Below are positions 8,750-16,848 of a DNA stretch of 64,000 nt, one piece after another. The position numbers were made by a program, and so were the translations under genes. The notes under the pieces were generated by a model, which did not search any database, was not told the DNA's origin, and saw only the letters and a list, made by a program, of their open reading frames with translations. Within the stretch, counting starts at the first letter, position 1. Every line of letters starts with the position of its first letter. The stretch is from Nocardia sp. NBC_01503 (GTDB lineage: Bacteria > Actinomycetota > Actinomycetes > Mycobacteriales > Mycobacteriaceae): assembly GCF_036327755.1 (NCBI RefSeq), contig NZ_CP109596.1, positions 6,820,001 through 6,884,000 of the forward strand. The letters are read 5' to 3'.

Positions 8750-9286
8750 GTGCCCGACTATTCATACAACCCCTACGCCCCGCTGCCGCAACTGCCCGAG
8801 TTCACCCTCACCTCCAGTGAGATCAGCGAGGGTAAGCCGCTGCATATGGATCAGGTCAGCGCGCTGGGCGGCGCGGGTGGCAAGGACATCTCCCCGCAGC
8901 TGAGCTGGAGCGGATTCCCGGCCGAGACGAAGAGTTTCACCGTCACTGTCTTCGACCCGGACGCGCCCACCGCCTCGGGATTCTGGCACTGGGTGGTGGC
9001 GAACATTCCGGCCACCACCACCAGTCTGGATACCGCACAGGGCAGCAAGGGCGGCACGCTGCCCGAGGGCGCGGTCGTGCTGCGCAATGACGCGGGCCTG
9101 CACGAGTACACCGGCGCGTTCCCGCCCGCCGGGCACGGCCCGCACCGGTACTTCGTGGTCGTGCACGCGGTCGGCGTGGAGCGGCTCGAGGTCGATGAGA
9201 ACGCCTCGCCCGCGTACCTGGGGTTCAACCTGTTCATGAACGCCATCGGGCGCGCGACGCTGATCGGCACGCACGAGCAGAAGTAG
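8750..9286 (+). CDS. YbhB/YbcL-family PEBP-like protein (Rv2140c-type)
   Basis: A 178-residue phosphatidylethanolamine-binding-protein homologue. The two family ligand-pocket motifs are clear: VTVFDPDAPTASGFWHWVVANIP and the GPHRYFVVVHAV block. PEBP proteins bind anionic head groups; in mycobacteria the orthologue (TB18.6) is a small cytosolic protein of unclear role. The start is a GTG with a GAAAGGA ribosome site. It lies in the conserved M20-PEBP pair and is closed by a strong hairpin. Confidence 0.85.
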   Translation: MPDYSYNPYAPLPQLPEFTLTSSEISEGKPLHMDQVSALGGAGGKDISPQLSWSGFPAETKSFTVTVFDPDAPTASGFWHWVVANIPATTTSLDTAQGSKGGTLPEGAVVLRNDAGLHEYTGAFPPAGHGPHRYFVVVHAVGVERLEVDENASPAYLGFNLFMNAIGRATLIGTHEQK

Positions 9287-9301
9287 AGCGCGTTCTCGAC
9301 G

Positions 9302-9330
9302 GTGGCCCCGGGCGAATCGCTCGGGGCCAC
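9302..9330. terminator. terminator-like hairpin after the PEBP gene
   Basis: GTGGCCCCGGGCGA pairs with TCGCTCGGGGCCAC across a one-base loop, with a single mismatch. It lies 15 bases after the PEBP stop codon, facing the end of the convergent TetR gene. Confidence 0.65.
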
Positions 9331-9380
9331 TGCTGTTCCGGCGCGCAGCTGCCCTGTCCTCGCAATGCGCTTTGCCCGGG

Positions 9381-9414
9381 TGTGGATCCCGGCCAGAACA
9401 TGCCAGAACATGCC
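9381..9414. repeat. intergenic repeat fragment with tandem 10-mers
   Basis: TGTGGATCCCGGCC here is repeated exactly at 34721-34734, also between genes. Immediately after it, AGAACATGCC occurs twice in tandem (9395-9414), followed by CCGGGATGCCGGGG. It looks like part of a dispersed intergenic GC-rich repeat family rather than coding sequence. The rest of the gap from 9287 to 9492 shows no gene. Confidence 0.5.
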
Positions 9415-9492
9415 GGGAGAGAGAACCGCCGGGATGCCGGGGGAGAGTTGCCAGGATGAACCTGCGGGGCGGGGCGACTGTGGAGCGGCGGC

Positions 9493-10062
9493 TCAGTCGT
9501 GGTGGGGGTCCGAAAGTGCCGCCAGGGCACGAACTCCGGCTGCGAGATCATCAGCGGTGGGAGTGTTCGCGGGGTCTATGAGGGCCTGGACGAGCAGGCC
9601 GCCGATCAGGGTTTGCACGACCGCGCCGATGCGAGGGTCGTTGTCGCCCAGGGCTTGCGAGAGTCCCTCGCGCGCGCGGACCTGCGCCGCGCCGATCTCG
9701 GTGCGCAGCTCGGGGGAGTGCAGGGCCTGTGCCATGGCCTCGACATTGGCCGACCAGAGCGCCTGATCGCGGCCGAAGGATTCGATCAGCCTGTCCCAGA
9801 ACGATTTCAGCCGCTGCGGCGAATCCAGGTCGTCACCCTCGGGCAGTGAGGTCAGGATGCGGCTCACCGATTCGGCGGTGGACTCCAGCATGGCTTGGTT
9901 GAGCAGCTGGTCGCGGGTGCCGAAGTGGTAGTTGATGGCGGCCAGGTTGGTGCCGGAGGCGGCCACGATATCGCGCACGGTGGTGCGCGCCAGGCCGCGC
10001 TCGGCCAGGCATTGTTTGGCTCCGGCCAGCAGATCTTCTCGGGTTCCCACCTCGCGAAGCAT
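9493..10062 (-). CDS. TetR-family transcriptional regulator
   Basis: A 189-residue regulator. The N-terminal helix-turn-helix reads LAERGLARTTVRDIVAASG, then NLAAINYHFGTRDQLLNQAM, which is typical of TetR. The C-terminal helical domain would bind an unknown ligand. It is divergent from an acyltransferase gene at 10179. A perfect 14-base palindrome lies 11 bases upstream of its start codon, so it probably represses itself and perhaps the acyltransferase. Confidence 0.85.
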   Translation of the reverse strand: MLREVGTREDLLAGAKQCLAERGLARTTVRDIVAASGTNLAAINYHFGTRDQLLNQAMLESTAESVSRILTSLPEGDDLDSPQRLKSFWDRLIESFGRDQALWSANVEAMAQALHSPELRTEIGAAQVRAREGLSQALGDNDPRIGAVVQTLIGGLLVQALIDPANTPTADDLAAGVRALAALSDPHHD

Positions 10063-10073
10063 ACCAGCGGATT

Positions 10074-10087
10074 CAAACGATCGTTTG
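10074..10087. promoter_or_regulatory. probable TetR operator
   Basis: CAAACGATCGTTTG is a perfect 14-base palindrome in the divergent region between the TetR gene (start 10062) and the acyltransferase (start 10179). TGTGACA also occurs as a direct repeat at 10086-10092 and 10112-10118. Size and placement fit TetR autorepression. Confidence 0.65.
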
Positions 10088-10178
10088 TGACATTGGTTTC
10101 ACACATTTGTCTGTGACAGGTGTTTGAAACGTGTGTATGGTCGATTTCGCCAGGTCCACCGCAGGAAAGCCGGAAATC

Positions 10179-11492
10179 ATGAGCACACAGCGACCCCTCT
10201 CCCCCTTCGAGATCACCTACTTCGGCGAGGACACCCGACTGGGCAGTGTGCCCGTCGGCGGTATGCCGCTGTTCATCGGCAGCACCGTGCGCGGAGAGAT
10301 CGACCCCGCCGCACTGCGGGAGGTCCTCGCCGAACTCGCCGCCGCACATCCGCTGCTGCGCGCCCGGGTCGTCACCGGTCATGACGGGGTGCCGCGGTTC
10401 GAACTCGACGATTCCTATGCGCCGAACGTGCAGGTGATCCCGGGTGGCGCGGATGCCTATCGCACGCTGGTGAATACCCGACAGGATTGGCGCGCAGGGC
10501 TTTTCCGCGCCCAGGTGCTGCGCGACCGCGATGAGACGCAGGTGGTGTTGATCCTGCATCACGGTATCGCCGACGGGCGCTCGGTCTTCCCACTGCTCGA
10601 CGAGATGTGGCGGCGCTACACCGCGCGCGTCTCGGGATCGCCACTGCCGCCACCGGAGTGCGGCTACGACCTGCCCGACGGGGTCGACACCCAGCTCGCA
10701 CGCCTGATCGACGATACCGAGGTCGACGCCTTCGTGGAGATGGTGCGCGCGGGCGCGCTGGCCATGGATCCCGCCGCCGCACCGGTGCATCTGCCCCGTG
10801 ATGGTCACAGTGGGGGTGATCGCAGCGGGCGACTCGCCATGCGCCGCATCGCATTGACCGCTGAGCAGACCGGCGCGCTCGTCACCTCCGCTCGCGCACA
10901 GGGGTTTTCGATGAACAGCCTGCTCGCCGGGGCGGCACTGGCCGCGGTACGCACCGAGTTCGTCCCCGGGGCGGGACTGCTGCCGATGATGTGCGGGCAT
11001 GCGGTGGATCTGCGCCCGGATCTGGTTCCCGCCCTGACGGAATCGACCGTCCTCAATTGCGCGGCCGGGGCGGGAACGCCGGTACTGGTGGATGCGGATT
11101 CGCATCCGGTCGAGATCGCGGTGGCGGTGGCCGCCGGTATGCACGCCAGCGCACAGGCCCGGTTCCCCGCCATGTTCATGCGCGCCGCGCAGCGCGAACT
11201 CGATCCGGTGACCACGGCCCTGTTCACCGCGCCGCCGACCCTGGCGCTGTCCAATATCGGCCGGGTACCGGCGCATTCGCTGCCCGCGGGCGTGGAGTTC
11301 ATCCGCGATGACATCTTCGCCATGGCACCGGGCATGCCGCCGAAGATGACCCTGTTCACCGTCGGGGGCCGCCTCACCATTCAGGTCGAGTACGACACCG
11401 CCGAGCACAGTCACGTGCAGATGGAGCGCATCGCGGCCGCCATGACCGAGCGGCTGCGCCGGATCGACATGGGCGCCGCGGCCCACGCCTGA
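10179..11492 (+). CDS. condensation-domain / PapA5-like acyltransferase
   Basis: A 437-residue stand-alone acyltransferase of the condensation superfamily. The catalytic HHxxxDG motif is present as HHGIADG at about residue 126. The second conserved region reads LSNIGRVP instead of the DFGWG of peptide-synthetase condensation domains, which is closer to alcohol acyltransferases and PapA-type lipid transferases. It probably transfers an acyl group from CoA or a carrier protein to an alcohol or amine. No polyketide or peptide synthetase lies nearby, so the partner is unknown. The start at 10179 is preferred over the frame at 10131 because of the GGAAA site and the family N-terminus. Confidence 0.75.
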   Translation: MSTQRPLSPFEITYFGEDTRLGSVPVGGMPLFIGSTVRGEIDPAALREVLAELAAAHPLLRARVVTGHDGVPRFELDDSYAPNVQVIPGGADAYRTLVNTRQDWRAGLFRAQVLRDRDETQVVLILHHGIADGRSVFPLLDEMWRRYTARVSGSPLPPPECGYDLPDGVDTQLARLIDDTEVDAFVEMVRAGALAMDPAAAPVHLPRDGHSGGDRSGRLAMRRIALTAEQTGALVTSARAQGFSMNSLLAGAALAAVRTEFVPGAGLLPMMCGHAVDLRPDLVPALTESTVLNCAAGAGTPVLVDADSHPVEIAVAVAAGMHASAQARFPAMFMRAAQRELDPVTTALFTAPPTLALSNIGRVPAHSLPAGVEFIRDDIFAMAPGMPPKMTLFTVGGRLTIQVEYDTAEHSHVQMERIAAAMTERLRRIDMGAAAHA

Positions 11493-11505
11493 CCGGAAAA
11501 CGACT

Positions 11506-11533
11506 GTGGCCCGGACGATTTCGTCCGGGCCAC
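11506..11533. terminator. bidirectional terminator hairpin
   Basis: A perfect 13-base stem (GTGGCCCGGACGA and its complement) with a TT loop, centred between the convergent acyltransferase and acyl-CoA ligase genes. Confidence 0.8.
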
Positions 11534-11546
11534 CGTGCTATCGAGC

Positions 11547-13376
11547 TCAGGACACGTTCACGACATTGTCCGGTGCGGGGGTGGTGTACAGCGCGGCGAT
11601 CTCCGCGGCGTACTTGGTGTTGATCGGGCTGCGCTTGAGCTTGAGGGTCGGGGTGAGTTCGTCACCGCCGGGCTCCCAGCCCGCGTCCAGCACGATGAAA
11701 CGCTTGATCTGTTCCACGCGTGCGAGTTTGGCGTTGGCGGTGCTCACCGCGGCCTTGATCTCCTCGATGATCTCCGGGCGGGTGGCGAGGGTCTTCAGAT
11801 CCGCGTCCGGGGTGCCCAGCGCCTTGGCCCGCACCACGGCGGTATCGGGGTCGAGCACGATCAGCGCGGCGATGTACGCCTTGGCGTCGCCGATCGCGAC
11901 CACCTGACCGACCAGCGAGGACGCCGCCTTGACGGTGTTCTCGATATTGGTGGGAGACAGGTTCTTTCCCGCCTCGGTGATGATCAGTTCCTTCTTGCGA
12001 TCGACGATGGTGATGTATCCGTCGCCGTCGATGGTGGCCACGTCGCCGGTGTGCAGCCAGCCGTCAGCGTCGATGGCCTCGGCGGTCTTATCGGGCATCT
12101 TGCGGTAGCCGCGGGTGACGATGGGTCCGCGCACCAGCAGTTCGCCGTCCCCACCGAGTCGAACCTCGGTGTCCACCAGGGGAATTCCGACGGTACCGGG
12201 CTTGGGCTTGTCCAGCGGGGTGTAGCTGCCGACACCGGAGGTCTCGGACATACCCCACACCTCGGTGACGACGAAGCCGAGCCCGAGCAGGTACTCGAGG
12301 GTTTCGGGCGGGATGGCCGCCGCGCCCGAGGCCGCGACCTTGAGTTCGTCGAAGCCCAACGCCTGCCGCAGTTTCGACAGCACCAGGGCATCGGCCAGCT
12401 TGTGCTGCACATCGAGCAGCAGACCGCGCCCGCCACCGGACAGGTCCGCGCGCGCGGCGTTCACGCCCACCCCGATGGCCCAGTTGGCCATGGCCTTCTT
12501 CACCGGACTCGACTCGGTGGCGAGTTTGGCGTCGATACCGGCCTTGATCTTCTGCCACACCCGGGGCACACCGAAGAACGCGGTGGGCCGGGCATCGGGC
12601 AGGGCGGCGGCGATCTCGCGCGGGTCCGGGACGCAGGTCATCTGCACGCCGGTGAACAGGTTCGCGCAATGCCCCGAAATCCGGTCCGCCACATGGGCGG
12701 CGGGCAGATACGACACCGAGCGATCGTCCAGCCCGACGGTGAGCGGTCCGGCGACCAGGCCGACGATCTGGGCGACCACATTGCGATGGGTCAACTCCAC
12801 ACCCTTGGACGGGCCGGTGGTGCCGGAGGTGTAGATCAGCGTGGCCAGATCATCGGCGGTGACGGCCTGCCAGGCGGCATCGAAGTCGAAATCCGGGGCG
12901 GGTGCGGCCTGCACCTCGGCCAGGGTGAGGGTGCCCGCGGCCGAACCCTCCACCAGCACAATGTGTTCGAGCTCGACCCCGGCCCCGCGCACCGCGTCCA
13001 GGAACGCCGGTTCGGTGATGACGACCTTGTTCTCGGCATTGGTGAACAGATGCGCGATCTGCTCCGCGGAGCTGGTGTTGTAGATCGAGAACGGCGTGGC
13101 GCCCAGGTGCAGCGCGGCGGTATCGACCAGATTGAACTCCGGCCGATTGGTGAGCATGATCCCGACCGTATCCCCGTGCTTCACACCCAGCCCGGCGAGC
13201 CCGGCGGCGATACTGCGCACCTGCTCCCCGTACTCGCGCCAGCTGATCTCCCGGGTGCCCCCCACCGTCCTGATCGCGATCTGCTCCGGACGCAGCGTCA
13301 GCGTCTCCTGAAACGCCGCCGGAATCGTATAGACCGTTTTGCCCGATTTGTGCGGATAGCCGATATCTGTCGTCAT
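11547..13376 (-). CDS. long-chain fatty-acid-CoA ligase (FadD15-like)
   Basis: A 609-residue AMP-forming acyl-CoA synthetase. It has the P-loop YTSGTTGPSKGVELTH, the A5-type motif EVWGMSETSG and the A7/A8 motifs WLHTGDVATIDGDGYITIVDRKKELII; a C-terminal Lys near TLKLKRSPI is the expected catalytic Lys. It activates a fatty acid with ATP and loads it on CoA. It is about 600 residues, as usual for long-chain ligases of this branch. The start at 13376 has a GGAAAAGGG site. A second paralogue lies at 42636. It is downstream of the GTP cyclohydrolase genes on the same strand, but a 165-base gap separates them. Confidence 0.88.
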   Translation of the reverse strand: MTTDIGYPHKSGKTVYTIPAAFQETLTLRPEQIAIRTVGGTREISWREYGEQVRSIAAGLAGLGVKHGDTVGIMLTNRPEFNLVDTAALHLGATPFSIYNTSSAEQIAHLFTNAENKVVITEPAFLDAVRGAGVELEHIVLVEGSAAGTLTLAEVQAAPAPDFDFDAAWQAVTADDLATLIYTSGTTGPSKGVELTHRNVVAQIVGLVAGPLTVGLDDRSVSYLPAAHVADRISGHCANLFTGVQMTCVPDPREIAAALPDARPTAFFGVPRVWQKIKAGIDAKLATESSPVKKAMANWAIGVGVNAARADLSGGGRGLLLDVQHKLADALVLSKLRQALGFDELKVAASGAAAIPPETLEYLLGLGFVVTEVWGMSETSGVGSYTPLDKPKPGTVGIPLVDTEVRLGGDGELLVRGPIVTRGYRKMPDKTAEAIDADGWLHTGDVATIDGDGYITIVDRKKELIITEAGKNLSPTNIENTVKAASSLVGQVVAIGDAKAYIAALIVLDPDTAVVRAKALGTPDADLKTLATRPEIIEEIKAAVSTANAKLARVEQIKRFIVLDAGWEPGGDELTPTLKLKRSPINTKYAAEIAALYTTPAPDNVVNVS

Positions 13377-13541
13377 AACCCTTTTCCGATTGCCTCTCGC
13401 TACACCCGCCACACGCACACCCATCCGACCTGCGCGAACCCCGGGTCGACCACGGGTTCCTGTGGCGCGGCTCACTCAGCTTAGTCAGAAACCGGCGACT
13501 GTGTCGCGTGCAACATCTTTACGCGCGCTCTCTCAAACCGC

Positions 13542-14219
13542 TCACCCGGCGGAATAGGCGTTGCGTACCAGGCCCCACGCTCCCCGCACCGCCCGCCGTG
13601 GCCACCGCTGCGCACTCACCGACGACCGATGCCCGCACACCTCACGCTTGGACTCCATATACAGCCGCGCCCGCTCACTCCGCGGCTCGGTCAGCAGCGG
13701 CACCGTACGCACCTCGAACCCCGCCGCCTCCAGCGCCGCCACCTTGTCCGGATTGTTCGTCATCAACCGCACCGCCGCGAGTCCCAACCCCGACAGGGCT
13801 TGCGCCGCATGCCCATACGAGCGCGAATCGATCGGATGGCCCAGCATCCGATAGCTGGTGAAGGTGTCCACACCGGTCTGCGCGCCCAACCGCAATCCCA
13901 TCGCCTTGACGATGAGCCCGGACCCCCGGCCCTCCTGCTCCAGATAGACCAGCACGCCATGGCCTTCGGCCTGGATCATGTCCATGGCCATATCGAGTTC
14001 GGCTCCACAATCACAGTCCTGGGAGCCCAGGGCGTCACCATAGAGACAACGCGAATGAATCCGCACCAGACATCCCTCGTCCGGATCTCCGAAAACGAGT
14101 ATGTGACCGAGCAACTCCCCGGCTCCGGTGTCGAGCTCCGTCCGCACCTCGTCAACCCGCACGGATAACTCACGCCCCTTGCGCGTCAGCGAATGTGCAG
14201 TCGCCTGAAGCTCTTTCAC
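13542..14219 (-). CDS. GTP cyclohydrolase II paralogue A, catalytic Tyr replaced by Leu
   Basis: A 225-residue stand-alone GTP cyclohydrolase II domain with no DHBP synthase part. The zinc ligands are present as Cys58, Cys69 and Cys71 (SRCLYGDALGSQDCDCG). The Asp131/Arg133 pair (IDSR) matches E. coli RibA Asp126/Arg128. The position of E. coli Tyr105 is Leu109 (VKAMGL) in an ungapped stretch counted from the first Cys. In Streptomyces a non-Tyr residue here goes with a product that keeps the formyl group (from memory of published work). It is the third gene of a 16749-to-13542 operon, 31 bases after paralogue B. The GTG start has a GGAG site. Residues 200-225 are basic with no membrane segment. 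Confidence 0.82.
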   Translation of the reverse strand: MKELQATAHSLTRKGRELSVRVDEVRTELDTGAGELLGHILVFGDPDEGCLVRIHSRCLYGDALGSQDCDCGAELDMAMDMIQAEGHGVLVYLEQEGRGSGLIVKAMGLRLGAQTGVDTFTSYRMLGHPIDSRSYGHAAQALSGLGLAAVRLMTNNPDKVAALEAAGFEVRTVPLLTEPRSERARLYMESKREVCGHRSSVSAQRWPRRAVRGAWGLVRNAYSAG

Positions 14220-14250
14220 GGCCGCTCCAGCTCATGTGTGCCTCTGGCAA

Positions 14251-15201
14251 TTATGGCCGAATGTCGTCGTCCACCGTTGTCGAGTTCGGTTCAAAGAAGG
14301 TAAAACGACTGCTGAGCAAGCGAATTCGCGCACGAATGAACCGGGTACGCGGCCATCCCCACAGGCTCGCCGCCCACATGAACGCCAGCAGCACGAGCCG
14401 TTCGATCGCGACGACCTCGGCGACGGCGACCAGTGAGACGCAGCATCCGATGAAGGTAGTCGTGATCACCACCAGCACAAGTGCGTTCGCCATGCGAAAC
14501 ACCCACCAATGCTGAGGCAGCAGGTGCCCGCGGGCGCGCCGCTTGGCCTCCAGATAGGCATGGGCCGCCCGATTCTGCGGCACGATGCGCAATGGCAATC
14601 GTTCCACCTCGATGCCCACAGCGCGCACAGCCGACACCTTCTCCGGATTGTTGGTCAGTAGCCGAATCCGCCTGAGCCCCAGACTCCATAGTGTCGACGC
14701 GGCCGCGCTGTATGTGCGGGCATCGGGCGGGTATCCGAGCATCGCATAGCTGGCGAAGGTGTCCCGGCCGCTGCACTGGCTGAGCTGATACCCTCGCGCT
14801 TTGGCGACCAATCCGGCACCTCTGCCCTCTTGTTCGAGATAGATGAGCACCCCACCGCCGGTCGCCTGGATCATGTCCACAGCCGCCGACAACTCGGGGC
14901 CGCAATCACAGTCGTCGGACGACAACGCATCGCCATAGAGACATCGCGAGTGAATACGGACCAGGCAATCGTCGCCGATCGTCCCGAACACCAGAGCGTG
15001 CCCACCGCCCTCGCCGGAATGGATCTCCACCACCTCGACCGGGATCGCACGGCCCGCCCGGGTGAAGGCATGCCGAGTGCCCGAGCCTGATGCGGTAGCG
15101 ATGTCTGTTCCCAGGGCTGAGGAGGGCGCGGAGCCCCAACCAAGACGCACGCGACGATAATGCACCCATCCGGCAGGGCTCGCGCGACGCGACACGGGCA
15201 C
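14251..15201 (-). CDS. GTP cyclohydrolase II paralogue B with C-terminal membrane hairpin
   Basis: A 316-residue protein. Residues about 40-228 are a GTP cyclohydrolase II domain with zinc ligands Cys87, Cys98 and Cys100, catalytic-type Tyr138 and the Asp160/Arg162 pair, so all key residues are intact. Residues about 238-262 and 267-283 are two hydrophobic segments separated by a short charged turn, followed by a basic tail and an acidic end (DDDIRP). I know of no usual RibA with a membrane hairpin. Both membrane crossings would leave the catalytic domain and the tail on the cytoplasmic side. The GTG start at 15201 has only a weak ribosome site, so a later start before residue 40 is possible. 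It lies 24 bases after the PfkB-like gene. Confidence 0.8.
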   Translation of the reverse strand: MPVSRRASPAGWVHYRRVRLGWGSAPSSALGTDIATASGSGTRHAFTRAGRAIPVEVVEIHSGEGGGHALVFGTIGDDCLVRIHSRCLYGDALSSDDCDCGPELSAAVDMIQATGGGVLIYLEQEGRGAGLVAKARGYQLSQCSGRDTFASYAMLGYPPDARTYSAAASTLWSLGLRRIRLLTNNPEKVSAVRAVGIEVERLPLRIVPQNRAAHAYLEAKRRARGHLLPQHWWVFRMANALVLVVITTTFIGCCVSLVAVAEVVAIERLVLLAFMWAASLWGWPRTRFIRARIRLLSSRFTFFEPNSTTVDDDIRP

Positions 15202-15225
15202 GTAATCGAGCGGTCACCTAGCCGA

Positions 15226-16749
15226 TCATGGGCTGCCGTGTCTGGTGTCCGGTTCGGTGGCCACCATCCGATCAATCCGGTCCGCGGACGGCATCGCATC
15301 GGGAATATTGAGCACCGGCAGGCGTGCGAACACTGCCCGCACAGCCCACTCGAAGTCCGAGCGTTCGGCAGGACGCCTGGCAGTCGTCAACCGGTAGACC
15401 AGCGCCGTGGTGAAAGCTGATGACGCTCCGGTTGCCACAAAGGGTGTTCCGTTGTCGATGTGTGGAATCACCACATCAACGCCGAGCGATCGGACCCTGC
15501 AGCCGGAATCCTCCAGGATGCACACCGCGCGAACACCCAACTGCAACAGCCGATTCGTCGATTGATCCACCGAACTGTTCGGCCAGGTCGCCGCGACTTC
15601 CCTGCGAGTCCCGATCAGGTAGTCGACCGCCTCCAGATGCTCGTGCATATGCCGAGGGAATACCGTCGGGGGCGAGGTGTTGATGATCAGCCACGGCCGA
15701 GGGTCCATCGAATGCACCATCGCCAGGACTCGTGCAACGATATCGATCGGCTGCTCGCAGGTCACGAGCACCGCATCGGAGCGCCTGACCGCACCCCGCA
15801 CGGCAGGGCTCGCGAGATCGGACTCGGTAAGCCGCAGCCGATCCTGTTTGAACGCGATATAGGCAGATTGACCCCCCAGCGTCTCGATCACCGTGGTGAC
15901 AGGGGTCGTCCCGCCGGCGGTCACCTTCACCAAACTCGTGTCGACACCTTCTTCTCGCAGGTACTCCACGATCTCTCGTCCGGCCGCGTCGGCGCCTATC
16001 GTCGCGATCAGCCGCGAATCGAACCCCAGCCGCGCCAGTGCGACAGCGCGGTTGAGTCCCTTTCCGCCGGGGTGCTTGTCGAAATCGCCCCAGAGCGCGG
16101 CACCCGGCTCCGGGAAAGTCTCCACCACGTTGATCAAATCGGTCACGGCATCACCGATCACGGTCACGGTGCCACGACGAGGCGTCGTATTCGCCTGTCC
16201 CGCATCCAATTCCGCCATCCGCACGATATCGAGCTCAGATCCGGCGGTGAGCAGCTCCGCGAGCGCGGTGAACGCCTGCTGTTCGGGTGCGTCACGCAGG
16301 GTTCGCACGCTCGGTGCTGGGGGCGCCACAGCCACTCCCAGCGCACGGTGCAGCCCTTCCCACTGTTCGGTCAGGTAGACGCGGCGATCGCCGAGATCCG
16401 GCGCGTACAGTCGCCTGGTATCGACCAGGCTGGTCGGCTGCCCTTCATACAACCCCAAACACAGCTCGGCATCGACTATCAACTGTTGGGTAGGAGGCAG
16501 CTGCCGGGCGACGTGAGCGATCACCCGCAGTAGCGCTGGCCTGGGGGCCATCCCGCTCAGGTGTACGTAGCGTCGCACGACGCTGAGCTGCAGCAACGTT
16601 GTAATGTCGATCTCGGTGCTGTCCAAGCGATCTGGGCTCAGTCCGGACCGCTTCCGCAGGCGGGTGAGAATACCTCGCACTGCAACCATGCTCGGGTCCT
16701 GCGGTGCCGTTGCACGGGCGGTGCGGCGTGGAGTCTGAGGTCCCATCAT
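15226..16749 (-). CDS. PfkB-like protein with N-terminal helical domain and missing catalytic Asp
   Basis: A 507-residue protein. Residues about 22-185 form a helical N-terminal region (VRGILTRLRKRSGLSPDRLD, then long helices) that resembles a DNA-binding or regulatory module, but I cannot name it. Residues 193-490 are a ribokinase/PfkB fold: VTVIGDAVTDL at the start and the first signature HPGGKGLNRAVALARLG at 226-242 are well kept. The second signature, normally GAGD, reads GASSAF at 441-446, so the catalytic base is Ser444. It may bind a nucleoside or sugar without phosphorylating it. The start at 16749 is placed after a GGGAG site; a reading to 16800 is less supported. It is the first gene of the operon with both cyclohydrolases. 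Confidence 0.78.
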   Translation of the reverse strand: MMGPQTPRRTARATAPQDPSMVAVRGILTRLRKRSGLSPDRLDSTEIDITTLLQLSVVRRYVHLSGMAPRPALLRVIAHVARQLPPTQQLIVDAELCLGLYEGQPTSLVDTRRLYAPDLGDRRVYLTEQWEGLHRALGVAVAPPAPSVRTLRDAPEQQAFTALAELLTAGSELDIVRMAELDAGQANTTPRRGTVTVIGDAVTDLINVVETFPEPGAALWGDFDKHPGGKGLNRAVALARLGFDSRLIATIGADAAGREIVEYLREEGVDTSLVKVTAGGTTPVTTVIETLGGQSAYIAFKQDRLRLTESDLASPAVRGAVRRSDAVLVTCEQPIDIVARVLAMVHSMDPRPWLIINTSPPTVFPRHMHEHLEAVDYLIGTRREVAATWPNSSVDQSTNRLLQLGVRAVCILEDSGCRVRSLGVDVVIPHIDNGTPFVATGASSAFTTALVYRLTTARRPAERSDFEWAVRAVFARLPVLNIPDAMPSADRIDRMVATEPDTRHGSP

Positions 16750-16848
16750 TCGCTCCCAAGAATACCGCCGGTCAGGTTTGGCGAACAGACAAATCGTCAA
16801 TTCCCTTGTGGCATCGGCAATTGCCGGACCTGAACGGTAAATGCCATC

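Noticed and set aside
11535..13484. 649-codon plus-strand frame opposite the acyl-CoA ligase
   Set aside because: The opposite strand encodes a full acyl-CoA ligase with all motifs; this frame has no recognisable domain.
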